Counted from the stretch's first letter, positions 1-5,653 are shown. The stretch is DNA of 9,115 nucleotides from DASVCZ01 sp036381335 (GCA_036381335.1 DASVCZ010000060.1:1-9115); one strand, 5' to 3'. Notes: generated by a model not told the origin, from the sequence alone. Numbers and translations: made by a program.

Positions 1-24
1 GGTATTGTACCATAAGGCGTACTT

Positions 25-402
25 ATGACAAATAGCTCAAAATCTGAAAATGAAAACAAGAGATTAATCCCTCGGCCTGGATCAGCAACCGAAATTGAAG
101 GCCTAAGCCAAGGACAGGTGTTAAGGGAGCTGGTCAAGACAATCACCACCTTTTTGGAAAATGACACTATTGATGATAAAAAGAAGAGAGTTGGCCTTCT
201 CCTCTTGATGCAAACCTATGCTCCTGAGCTTTCCAGAGTAGTTGGAACTGACGAAACTAATCAGAAAACTTCCTTAGTCGTGAAAAGTTTGGAAAAAAGA
301 AGTTCAGTTGAAGTACCCCTTGATGCATCTATTGAAGAGTTAGATGATTTGATTAGTTATATCCTAGGAAATCCTCACTCCTTTATCTTAGAGTTAACGT
401 AA
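25..402 (+). CDS. Hypothetical protein, 125 aa
   Basis: I do not recognise this protein. It is a soluble-looking, charged polypeptide with a polar, probably disordered N-terminus (about residues 1-27, rich in Ser, Asn, Glu and Lys). A likely helical region follows (about 28-72, with the leucine-rich run GLLLLM near 57-62), and an acidic C-terminal helix carries EELDDL near 105-110. There is no signal peptide, membrane segment or metal-binding cluster. The ATG at 25 is preceded by AAGG at 14-17 with a 7-nt gap, a weak Shine-Dalgarno match. The gene is open in one frame to TAA at 400-402 and ends 14 bp from the convergent folD stop, with no terminator hairpin in the gap. Its start lies close to the left edge, so the promoter may be outside the window. 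I am fairly sure it is a real gene, because it fills the space exactly up to folD, but its function is unknown. Confidence 0.7.
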   Translation: MTNSSKSENENKRLIPRPGSATEIEGLSQGQVLRELVKTITTFLENDTIDDKKKRVGLLLLMQTYAPELSRVVGTDETNQKTSLVVKSLEKRSSVEVPLDASIEELDDLISYILGNPHSFILELT

Positions 403-416
403 AGCTAACGACAATT

Positions 417-1310
417 CTAGAACGACAAATCGACACAGTTCTCCAGCAAACACACCACGGTCATTGGACCTACCCCTCCTGGTACAGGAGTAATAAACGA
501 GGCTTTTTGAGAAACGCTGGCAAAGTCGACATCGCCTTTCGGTTCTCCCACATCGATGACTACTCCCCCCTCTTTAACTAAGTCACCAGTGATTAAATTC
601 GGCTGGCCAGTGGCGGAAATAATAATATCAGCGTCCAGTAATTTCCTCCCATCTACTACTCTCTGTCGTAAGTCGGCGCTGCCGATCATTTCTACATCCA
701 CTCCTCTATTTTTGAGCTCATAGTAGAGAGGTTGACCTAAGATATCAGACTTTCCCACAATGATGACTCGTTGACCCTCAAAAGTTGGACTGCTCTCCCC
801 CATTATTTCCAGCACCGCTTTGGCGGTAGCCGGCATGACTTTACCTTCAGTTTGCCAAGCTCCGTTTTTAATAGCCGCCAACGTCTCAGGGTGGAGCCCG
901 TCTACGTCTTTGCTGATTTCCAACTGGCTGGTTTGTAACTGCCACCACACGTTAAAAGCTTGACTGATAGATTTGGCGTCACCTTCTAAGCGGTTAAGTT
1001 CAACCCAAGTTTTGCGCCATGGCTTTTGGATGATGATGCCAGTGATACTAGGGTCGGCGTTCAATTCTTGGATTTTGACAAGCACCGGTTCCACCCCATT
1101 TCGCATCGAAAATTGATGCACCTCGTACTCAATACCTATTCGCTCAGCAGCTTCTTTCTTTAAGCGAGTGTACAAAGCGCTGCCAATATCTTCTGTATAC
1201 AAAATAGCAGCAATTTTAAGCTTTTTACCCTGTGCAACAAGTTTGTCTACATCTGTTTTTAAAGCACTTAACTTTTCTTCTGCTCGCTTGTTACCGTCGA
1301 AAATAATCAT
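417..1310 (-). CDS. folD: FolD: methylenetetrahydrofolate dehydrogenase / cyclohydrolase, divergent form
   Basis: FolD oxidises 5,10-methylene-THF to 5,10-methenyl-THF with NAD(P)+ and hydrolyses it to 10-formyl-THF in the cytoplasm, feeding purine and formyl-Met synthesis. Family marks seen: Y47 and K51 (the Tyr-x3-Lys catalytic pair), GIIIQKP at 91-97 with conserved Q95, DVDG at 135-138, the Rossmann segment IIVGKSDILGQPL (183-195), the stretch ADIIISATGQPNLITGDLV (227-245) and TPVPGGVGPMT at 274-284. Three oddities stand out. The usual PCTP motif reads PATA (160-163), so the Cys is gone. The GRS of the cofactor loop is GKS. About 17 extra residues, Trp-rich, lie between Q95 and DVDG compared with the E. 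coli enzyme. The start MIIFDG matches the family N-terminus. There is no Shine-Dalgarno, and a consensus extended -10 lies 8 nt upstream. The dehydrogenase role is likely; cyclohydrolase efficiency and cofactor choice cannot be read from the sequence. Confidence 0.93.
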   Translation of the reverse strand: MIIFDGNKRAEEKLSALKTDVDKLVAQGKKLKIAAILYTEDIGSALYTRLKKEAAERIGIEYEVHQFSMRNGVEPVLVKIQELNADPSITGIIIQKPWRKTWVELNRLEGDAKSISQAFNVWWQLQTSQLEISKDVDGLHPETLAAIKNGAWQTEGKVMPATAKAVLEIMGESSPTFEGQRVIIVGKSDILGQPLYYELKNRGVDVEMIGSADLRQRVVDGRKLLDADIIISATGQPNLITGDLVKEGGVVIDVGEPKGDVDFASVSQKASFITPVPGGVGPMTVVCLLENCVDLSF

Positions 1311-1318
1311 ATCAGGGT

Positions 1319-1327
1319 ATTATAGCA
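1319..1327 (-). promoter_or_regulatory. Extended -10 promoter of folD, near-leaderless
   Basis: Read on the minus strand, 1327-1319 is TGC followed by TATAAT, a perfect -10 hexamer with the extended TGn element. Only 8 nt separate it from the folD ATG at 1310, so transcription should begin 0-3 nt before or at the start codon. No Shine-Dalgarno could fit and no good -35 is visible, as expected for an extended -10 promoter. The element straddles the left end of the inverted repeat at 1322-1345. Confidence 0.65.
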
Positions 1328-1492
1328 GTCATGATTAGATGACAGCCCGTCAGAGACACCGTCACCACTTTCGTTAATTAATAGTAAAGAATAGATTAGG
1401 TGGATCTGAGAATGAGATCAAAGAAAACTATCTATTACGTTGAGAAATTGAATGTAGAGTCGAATGTGTCTGGAATCTAATGTGACTGCTAT
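1322..1492. repeat. 171-bp nested inverted-repeat element between nfo and folD
   Basis: The two ends are inverted copies. ATAGCAGTCA at 1322-1331 pairs with TGACTGCTAT at 1483-1492 (10/10), ATTAGAT at 1334-1340 pairs with ATCTAAT at 1475-1481 (7/7), and CAG at 1343-1345 pairs with CTG at 1470-1472. Overall the 24-nt and 23-nt arms match in 20 columns. Two further nested pairs share nearly the same centre: AATAGAT 1390-1396 with ATCTATT 1430-1436, and GATCT 1403-1407 with AGATC 1415-1419. There is no ORF inside. The right arm contains the nfo stop codon (TAG, 1491-1489) and the left arm overlaps the folD -10 box. No convincing target-site duplication is seen. It may be a MITE-like insertion, a structured RNA or 3' UTR, or a regulatory dyad. 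Confidence 0.6.
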
Positions 1493-2367
1493 GGTAGCAC
1501 TAGGGCTTTGATTCTATTAATATTTTCCTCATCAGGACCCGTTCCGTCTAAGCCCGGCACTTCTGTAATGATAGGAATATCTTTAGCTTTGTTATACGTC
1601 AGGAAATACTTTAAATCGGCAGTGGGAATCACCCCTGCGCCAATATTCTGGTGTCGATCGCGTCCTGAAGCAAAAGGATCCTTACTGTCGTTGACATGGA
1701 GACACTTAAGTGTGGACCAGAGATCTAAATCCGTAATCTCCTCAATGGCGGTTTTTTCTTTACTGGTAGCTGAGGCGACCTGATCTGAACTTTTCACTTC
1801 CCCCAAGGCGTACCCGGCTGCATGTAAGTGACAGGTATCGGCACACCACCCCAACCGAGGTGATTTGACCGCATCTAATAACCACCTAATCTCCTCCAAC
1901 CTGTTGCCTACTTTTCCGTTATGGCTGGCTGCATTTTCAATCAGGAAAGTAGAGTCAGCTGGAGAATCATCTAAAATTTCTTTAATCGATGTCGCTACTT
2001 GTTCGCGCACCGCTTCCCATCCTCGCCCTTGGTGACTGCCCACATGTACTACTACCCCACTGCCTTTCAACAAAGAATCAAAGCTCAAATCATGTTTTAA
2101 AACCCGAACTGATTTTTCCCTCAATTCGGGTTTTTCTGAGGCCAAATTAACCAAGTATAATGCGTGTGTAAAAATTGATGAAACAGATAATTCTCGTTGT
2201 TTTGAGAACACTTTATCTACATTGATTTGATCTAAAGGCTTCCGTTGCCAAACCCGTGGACTTCCCGAAAAAACTTGGACACAGTTCGCGCCCATAGCGG
2301 CGGCTTTGGTGACGGCGTTTTCTACTCCGCCGGCTGCTGATACGTGGGCTCCAATTAATCGTTTCAT
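1489..2367 (-). CDS. nfo: Nfo: endonuclease IV, AP endonuclease
   Basis: This class II AP endonuclease cuts DNA 5' of abasic sites in base-excision repair. It folds as a TIM barrel with a trinuclear zinc centre. All nine metal ligands of the E. coli enzyme have visible counterparts: H68 (in FTHALYLVNLA), H108 (HVGSHQGRG), E144 (LIENAA), D177 and H180 (ADTCHLHAAGY), H224 (HVNDSKDP), D237 and H239 (GRDRHQNIGAG) and E269 (ITEVPG). The N-terminal IGAHVSAAGG (5-14) is the family signature and fixes the ATG at 2367. The 292-residue length is normal. The gene is transcribed away from the methyltransferase gene, and a -10 hexamer ends 6 nt before its ATG, with no Shine-Dalgarno, so the message is probably leaderless. 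No terminator with a T-run follows the stop; instead the inverted-repeat element begins at the stop codon. Catalytic competence looks intact. Confidence 0.96.
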   Translation of the reverse strand: MKRLIGAHVSAAGGVENAVTKAAAMGANCVQVFSGSPRVWQRKPLDQINVDKVFSKQRELSVSSIFTHALYLVNLASEKPELREKSVRVLKHDLSFDSLLKGSGVVVHVGSHQGRGWEAVREQVATSIKEILDDSPADSTFLIENAASHNGKVGNRLEEIRWLLDAVKSPRLGWCADTCHLHAAGYALGEVKSSDQVASATSKEKTAIEEITDLDLWSTLKCLHVNDSKDPFASGRDRHQNIGAGVIPTADLKYFLTYNKAKDIPIITEVPGLDGTGPDEENINRIKALVLP

Positions 2368-2373
2368 AGATGA

Positions 2374-2381
2374 AGTATACT
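2374..2381. promoter_or_regulatory. Shared, symmetric -10 element for nfo and the FkbM methyltransferase
   Basis: The octamer AGTATACT is a perfect palindrome, so it offers a TATACT -10 hexamer (5/6 to consensus) on each strand: 2376-2381 on plus and 2379-2374 on minus. The nfo ATG begins 7 nt past the minus hexamer (A at 2367). The ATG at 2388 begins 7 nt past the plus hexamer. Both start codons are therefore 10.5 bp from the palindrome centre, where transcription would normally begin. A weak minus-strand -35 (TTGGAT, 2401-2396, spacer 16) is visible; none is clear on plus. Confidence 0.55.
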
Positions 2382-2387
2382 ATGGTC

Positions 2388-3092
2388 ATGCAGAAATCCA
2401 ACCTCCATGGTTTGGCCGTTTTCTACGAAGACCAACGCGAATTCCATTCCTTAAAGAACGAAATTTTTACCCAGCATACCTATTACGTGGAAATAGAAAA
2501 TCCTCAGCCAGTGATCATTGATGCCGGGGCCCACATTGGCTTAGCTACGCTCTACTTTAAAAAAATGTTTCCCGGAGCCAGAGTTATAGCCATTGAGCCC
2601 CACCCGGCTAACCTTAAGGTGTTGGACCTAAATGTCTTTGAAAACCGACTGGAAGAGGTGACGATTGTGGCAGGCGCACTGGTCGGAACCAAGGAAGCGG
2701 ACGGCAATCAAGTGGTCCTGCACGGTGATATTGGCCATGAATGGTTGAGCACCACCAGCGTCCATAAAGGTGCCTGGACCGGAGACCAACAGACCCAAAA
2801 ATTGCGCGTTAAGAGCTACGAACTGAGTCAGTTCTTGACGGAGCCAGTTGATGTCTTAAAAATGGATATCGAAGGCGCAGAACAAGAGGTGCTCAGTGCT
2901 GCCAAAGATCAGTTGCCAATGATCAATCACCTCTTCGTGGAGTTCCATCCCCACCCTGAACAATCGTTGGAAAAAGTGGTCAGCTTACTAGAAAATGCTG
3001 GCTTTAGGCTCACTTTTAGCAAAAAAGGTAAACCCGTGCGCCAGGCTGAAGCCACGGGCTTAGTCATAATTGAGGGTGTAAGAGCTGTTTAG
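2388..3092 (+). CDS. FkbM-family SAM-dependent methyltransferase
   Basis: The protein is a cytoplasmic class I Rossmann methyltransferase of the FkbM type. This family commonly O-methylates sugars, polyketides or other small molecules. Counting from the ATG at 2388, the SAM-binding motif I is IIDAGAHIG (43-51). The acidic residue of motif II is E70 in VIAIEPHP. The family-specific segment VDVLKMDIEGAEQEVL lies at 154-169, with D160 in the usual catalytic or metal-proximal place, and HLFVEFHPH follows at about 181-189. The 234-residue length is typical. An in-frame ATG at 2370 would add six residues (MKYTMV), but those codons lie on the presumed promoter and no Shine-Dalgarno precedes either start. 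I chose 2388 because it sits exactly where transcription should begin. The gene converges with a 5-bp gap on the NlpC-like gene. No glycosyltransferase neighbour is present, so the substrate is unknown. Confidence 0.88.
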   Translation: MQKSNLHGLAVFYEDQREFHSLKNEIFTQHTYYVEIENPQPVIIDAGAHIGLATLYFKKMFPGARVIAIEPHPANLKVLDLNVFENRLEEVTIVAGALVGTKEADGNQVVLHGDIGHEWLSTTSVHKGAWTGDQQTQKLRVKSYELSQFLTEPVDVLKMDIEGAEQEVLSAAKDQLPMINHLFVEFHPHPEQSLEKVVSLLENAGFRLTFSKKGKPVRQAEATGLVIIEGVRAV

Positions 3093-3097
3093 TTAGC

Positions 3098-3580
3098 TTA
3101 TTTTCTTCTTTTGATAGCAAATAGTCTTTCATATCGTGAACATTGCTGAACTTGAGATAGGGACTCTAACATCACTCCTCCCCTCTCTCCTTTCTGCCAC
3201 CTCATATGGATAAGCAGTGGATTTTGATCGGCCACTACAATAGTTGCCAAATGCAGTTGTTGAGCTTGCCGACAATCTGGCCGCTTAGAAGGAATCCACT
3301 CTGCCCTACCTAAGAAAAGCACGTCTCCGGGTCTCTCTTCTCCTCTTTTCACTTCTTGAAGAAAGTTTGTGTCTGCATAAAGCTCGCTTGATCTCATCCA
3401 CCGAGGCAAGACCCATCCAAAAAGTTCTTCCCATACCAAGTGAAAAAAAAGTTGACAATTGAGACCATCAGTCCACAGGTCATCTACATTAACTTCTGAG
3501 AGTGGGCCATGCGCTTTTTTATAGGGAACATCCTGGAGAGTATCCACCAAAAAGCGGGCATTCCGTTCCACACAATTCAT
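3098..3580 (-). CDS. Small NlpC/P60-like (papain-fold) protein, cytoplasmic
   Basis: This 160-residue protein has the order of motifs seen in NlpC/P60-type cysteine hydrolases. A Cys sits at a helix start (C42 in GLNCQLFFHLVW), then come LPRW at 58-61, a PGDVLFLG strand (84-91), a first His (H110 in LHLATIVVAD) and a second His (H125 in LLIHMRW). In the family these would be the nucleophile, the catalytic His and a polar third residue; canonical members have DCSG where this reads NCQL. There is no signal peptide or cell-wall-binding domain, which is odd for a peptidoglycan hydrolase and hints at an intracellular substrate or a role other than wall cleavage. A TTG 15 nt upstream is in frame, but the ATG at 3580 has a well-placed Shine-Dalgarno (GGGAG, spacer 8). 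It starts 5 bp after glyA and is surely co-transcribed with it. The family call is moderate; the function is unknown. Confidence 0.6.
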   Translation of the reverse strand: MNCVERNARFLVDTLQDVPYKKAHGPLSEVNVDDLWTDGLNCQLFFHLVWEELFGWVLPRWMRSSELYADTNFLQEVKRGEERPGDVLFLGRAEWIPSKRPDCRQAQQLHLATIVVADQNPLLIHMRWQKGERGGVMLESLSQVQQCSRYERLFAIKRRK

Positions 3581-3585
3581 GGCTA

Positions 3586-4902
3586 TCACTCCCAAGTGAA
3601 CAGAGGGAACTTGGTGGCAAAGGCCGTCACGTCTTTTCGGATGGCTAACAGGCGTTTGTCTTTAATGGCTTGCTGGCGGAACTGCTTGATGAAGGCCGAC
3701 CGCTTGGCTTTTTCCTGAGGCAGCTCGTGGTCTTTAACCAGATCTACCACCTGCACTATCCAGTCAGCAACTTGGCGCATGTCGTTTTCCTTTAGGCCGC
3801 GAGTGGTCACGAGCGGCGTCCCTATTCTCACTCCAGAGGGATAAAACGGTGAGCATGGTTCATGCGGAATCGAGTTGCGATTGGCATAGATTCCTGCTAC
3901 ATCCAGCGCAAACGCCACTTGAGTCCCCAGTCCATAGCCTTTGTCGGTCAAATCTAGAACCATTAAATGATTCTCAGTCCCCTGCCCTACCAGCTTAATG
4001 CCCTGGTCCATTAATGACTGGGCCAACACCTCAGCGTTTTTGCGCACTTGTTGAGCGTACTTCTTAAATTCTGGCTTCATCGCTTCGGCGGCGGCAATGG
4101 CGATCCCAGCCGTAGTCGCGTTATGGGGACCACCCTGCAACCCAGGAATGATAGCCGCATCTATTTTCTTGCCCAACTCGGCGTCTCGCTTTAATCCTCG
4201 CTCTGTCACTAAAATCATAGCCCCTCGGGGCCCTCTGAAGGTTTTGTGCGTTGTCGACATAATCACATCTACATGCGGCACCGGTGAAGGATGCTCCCCC
4301 GCCACCACCAATCCAGTAATGTGAGAAATATCAGCCACCAACCAAGCACCTACCATATCGGCAATTTTTCTGAATTTTTCAAAATCTAAAATAAAAGGAT
4401 AGGCCGTAGTCCCACAGTAGATAACTTTAGGCTGGTGTTCTTTCGCTAATTTTTCTACTTCGTCAAAATCAATGCGAGCATTTTTATCGACTCCGTATTG
4501 AACTGATCTGAAGTACTTACCACTAAACGTCACCTGAGGATGCCCATGGGTTAAATGCCCCCCACTGGCCAAAGCTAAACCGAGAATGGTATCTCCAGGT
4601 TCCATCAGCGCAAACTGAATGGCACTGTTGGCCGGCGAACCAGAGTATGGTTGCACATTCACATACGGCACGTCAAATACTTTTTTTATCCGATCCTGAG
4701 CTTCTCGCTCAATCTCATCGATAATCTGGTTGCCTTCGTAGTAACGGCGGCGCGCATACCCTTCCGAGTACTTACTATTGAGCACAGACGATAGGACTTG
4801 GGAAACCTCTGGTGAAATATGGTTTTCAGATGGAATTAACCCAATCATCTCCTGTTGGCGCTGCTCTTCTTTTTCAATTAATTCAAAAATGTGATCTTTC
4901 AT
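3586..4902 (-). CDS. glyA: GlyA: serine hydroxymethyltransferase
   Basis: This PLP enzyme converts serine and THF to glycine and 5,10-methylene-THF in the cytoplasm, supplying the FolD substrate. The fold-type I features are all present: the N-terminal region IGLIPSENHIS (20-30), the substrate and PLP segment YSEGYARRRYYEGN (45-58), PYSGSPANSA (85-94), GGHLTHGH (114-121), DISH (191-194, with D191 expected to contact the pyridine nitrogen), the Schiff-base lysine K220 in STTHKTFRGPRG, PGLQGGPH (253-260) and SGVRIGTP (356-363), whose R359 would bind the substrate carboxylate. At 438 residues it is about 20 longer than usual, mainly at the lysine-rich C-terminus, which ends FTWE. AGAAGGG at 4914-4908, 5 nt from the ATG, is a good Shine-Dalgarno. 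The last codons TGG GAG supply the Shine-Dalgarno of the next gene. The 133-bp leader upstream holds dyads described separately. Confidence 0.97.
   Translation of the reverse strand: MKDHIFELIEKEEQRQQEMIGLIPSENHISPEVSQVLSSVLNSKYSEGYARRRYYEGNQIIDEIEREAQDRIKKVFDVPYVNVQPYSGSPANSAIQFALMEPGDTILGLALASGGHLTHGHPQVTFSGKYFRSVQYGVDKNARIDFDEVEKLAKEHQPKVIYCGTTAYPFILDFEKFRKIADMVGAWLVADISHITGLVVAGEHPSPVPHVDVIMSTTHKTFRGPRGAMILVTERGLKRDAELGKKIDAAIIPGLQGGPHNATTAGIAIAAAEAMKPEFKKYAQQVRKNAEVLAQSLMDQGIKLVGQGTENHLMVLDLTDKGYGLGTQVAFALDVAGIYANRNSIPHEPCSPFYPSGVRIGTPLVTTRGLKENDMRQVADWIVQVVDLVKDHELPQEKAKRSAFIKQFRQQAIKDKRLLAIRKDVTAFATKFPLFTWE
3589..3593 (-). promoter_or_regulatory. Shine-Dalgarno that sets the start of the NlpC-like gene
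   Basis: GGGAG, read 3593-3589 on the minus strand, is made by the terminal Trp-Glu codons of glyA. It lies 8 nt before the ATG at 3580. It overlaps the alternative TTG at 3595-3593 and so argues for 3580 as the real start. Confidence 0.65.
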
Positions 4903-4940
4903 GAATTCCCTTCTGCTGGATGCTAAAAATAGATATGGTC

Positions 4941-4953
4941 AGTTACTGTAACT
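4941..4953. promoter_or_regulatory. 13-bp perfect dyad upstream of glyA, candidate operator
   Basis: AGTTAC T GTAACT is a perfect inverted repeat with 6-bp arms around one central base, 38 bp upstream of the glyA start codon. The position and shape fit a binding site for a dimeric regulator, but no regulator gene is nearby and I found no second copy in the window. A clear glyA promoter is not visible around it, so it cannot be placed relative to a transcription start. Confidence 0.35.
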
Positions 4954-4955
4954 TA

Positions 4956-4980
4956 CCACGGTTGGTGGCCGGCGGCCAAC
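4956..4980. promoter_or_regulatory. GC-rich overlapping hairpins in the glyA leader
   Basis: Three short helices compete for the same bases: CCAC 4956-4959 with GTGG 4965-4968; TGGCC 4966-4970 with GGCCA 4974-4978 (loop of 3); and GTTGG 4961-4965 with CCAAC 4976-4980. No T-run follows on either strand, so this is not an intrinsic terminator. It is the only GC-rich patch in the 133-bp gap and could act as a leader structure in a glyA transcript or in read-through from the upstream PRT gene. Confidence 0.35.
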
Positions 4981-5021
4981 GGAGAAACGAACTATATGGT
5001 AGAAAATGCGAGCTGGAAGGA

Positions 5022-5052
5022 AAAGGAGGTTTTGATCATGGCTGTAAAATAA
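5022..5052 (+). other. Orphan perfect Shine-Dalgarno followed by a 4-codon ORF
   Basis: On the plus strand AAAGGAGGT at 5022-5030 is a full-length anti-SD match. It is followed 7 nt later by ATG at 5038 and codons for Met-Ala-Val-Lys, then TAA at 5050-5052. It is antisense to the end of the 5036-5653 gene. It could be a dead gene start, a minigene or chance. Read on the minus strand it is a CCTCCTTT tract in the 3' untranslated region of the PRT gene, like the 16S rRNA tail. Confidence 0.3.
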
Positions 5053-5653
5053 CTCGGTCATTATCATTAAGCACTTTAATAGTAACACAAGAAAACGTTT
5101 TTACACCTAGTGACCTGACATACTCTAGTCCACCTTGAAAAAGCTTGTCAAACATAACGGCGAAACCAACCACTTCTACCCCTTTTTCCTGCAATCCCTG
5201 AATAATTTGATAAGCAGTCTGCCCAGTGGCACAGACGTCATCGATCAGCAAAACTCGATCGCCTTTTTTGACAAATGAGAGCGTAATGCCGGAGAAAACA
5301 TCAATGCCGCCTTTACTAGAGGTATAAGAGCGGATTTCCTGGCGACACACATCTTTCCAAACCGCCGGAATATGTTGATCTTTGCGGGAGCTGTGCAGGC
5401 GGACATCACCCGGCATAGTTAACGAAACCGCAGTGGCTAAGTAGACCCCAGAATGAGGAATGCCATGAATAACTTCGATACCATCACTTTGAAATTCTTC
5501 GACAATGAGAGTGGCCCCGGCTTTCAGGACGCTCGGTTTCATCCGCAAGTTAAAAGAAGCTGCCGAGACGTAGCCTTTTTCTAGATCGACAATGTGGGCT
5601 TCGCGGAGGAACTCTGCTTTGAGAAATTGTTTTGCTTGGTTCAACTCAGCCAT
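5036..5653 (-). CDS. Type I phosphoribosyltransferase, xanthine/orotate-PRT-like
   Basis: This enzyme would transfer ribose-5-phosphate from PRPP to a nucleobase in the cytoplasm. The PRPP-binding signature VLLIDDVCATGQTA is at 134-147, with the usual hydrophobic strand, paired Asp and small-residue loop. An upstream phosphate-binding loop GIPHSGVYLATAV is at 64-76, and the basic RKDQH at 90-94 sits where type I PRTs have the flexible catalytic region. SYTSS at 109-113 and the ending GFAVMFDKLFQGG (163-175) resemble xanthine PRTs, and the second PRT at 8809-9115 shares that ending. At 205 residues it is full length. The base specificity (xanthine, guanine, orotate or other) cannot be decided. 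The gene follows the 96-residue ORF by 6 bp. It has no Shine-Dalgarno but a TACAAT hexamer 8 nt before the ATG, so either coupled reinitiation or a leaderless internal start is possible. Confidence 0.85.
   Translation of the reverse strand: MAELNQAKQFLKAEFLREAHIVDLEKGYVSAASFNLRMKPSVLKAGATLIVEEFQSDGIEVIHGIPHSGVYLATAVSLTMPGDVRLHSSRKDQHIPAVWKDVCRQEIRSYTSSKGGIDVFSGITLSFVKKGDRVLLIDDVCATGQTAYQIIQGLQEKGVEVVGFAVMFDKLFQGGLEYVRSLGVKTFSCVTIKVLNDNDRVILQP

Noticed and set aside
1311..1488. tRNA, SRP RNA or 6S RNA in the nfo-folD gap
   Set aside because: There is no T-loop motif, no SRP GGAAG/AGCAGCC core and no recognisable 6S bubble. The long closing pairing is reported as an unexplained repeat instead.
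1316..1496. GGTA target-site duplication flanking the inverted repeat
   Set aside because: GGTA occurs at 1316-1319 and 1493-1496 but is offset by two bases relative to the repeat ends, and four bases are expected by chance.
1508..1783. Plus-strand reading frame inside nfo
   Set aside because: It is antisense to a complete endonuclease IV with all metal ligands; a shadow frame. Similar frames inside glyA, guaA and the PRT gene were rejected for the same reason.
2370..2372. ATG six codons earlier as the methyltransferase start
   Set aside because: It lies upstream of the only visible plus-strand -10 and has no Shine-Dalgarno; it remains possible if an upstream promoter exists.
3093..3097. 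Bidirectional terminator between the convergent methyltransferase and NlpC-like genes
   Set aside because: The gap is 5 bp and no stem with a T-run was found in the adjoining coding ends.
3593..3595. TTG start for the NlpC-like gene
   Set aside because: It overlaps the Shine-Dalgarno GGGAG that is correctly placed for the ATG at 3580.
4966..4978. TGGCC-GGC-GGCCA hairpin as the terminator of the 5036-5653 gene
   Set aside because: No T-run follows on the minus strand (CCAACCGTGG comes next).
4903..5035. Glycine, SAM or tetrahydrofolate riboswitch before glyA
   Set aside because: None of the conserved core sequences I know for these classes is present; only short generic hairpins are seen.
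4920..5138. 72-codon plus-strand reading frame across the glyA leader
   Set aside because: It has no family resemblance, has low-complexity Ser/Thr content, runs antisense into the PRT gene and is in a different frame from the strong Shine-Dalgarno at 5022-5030.
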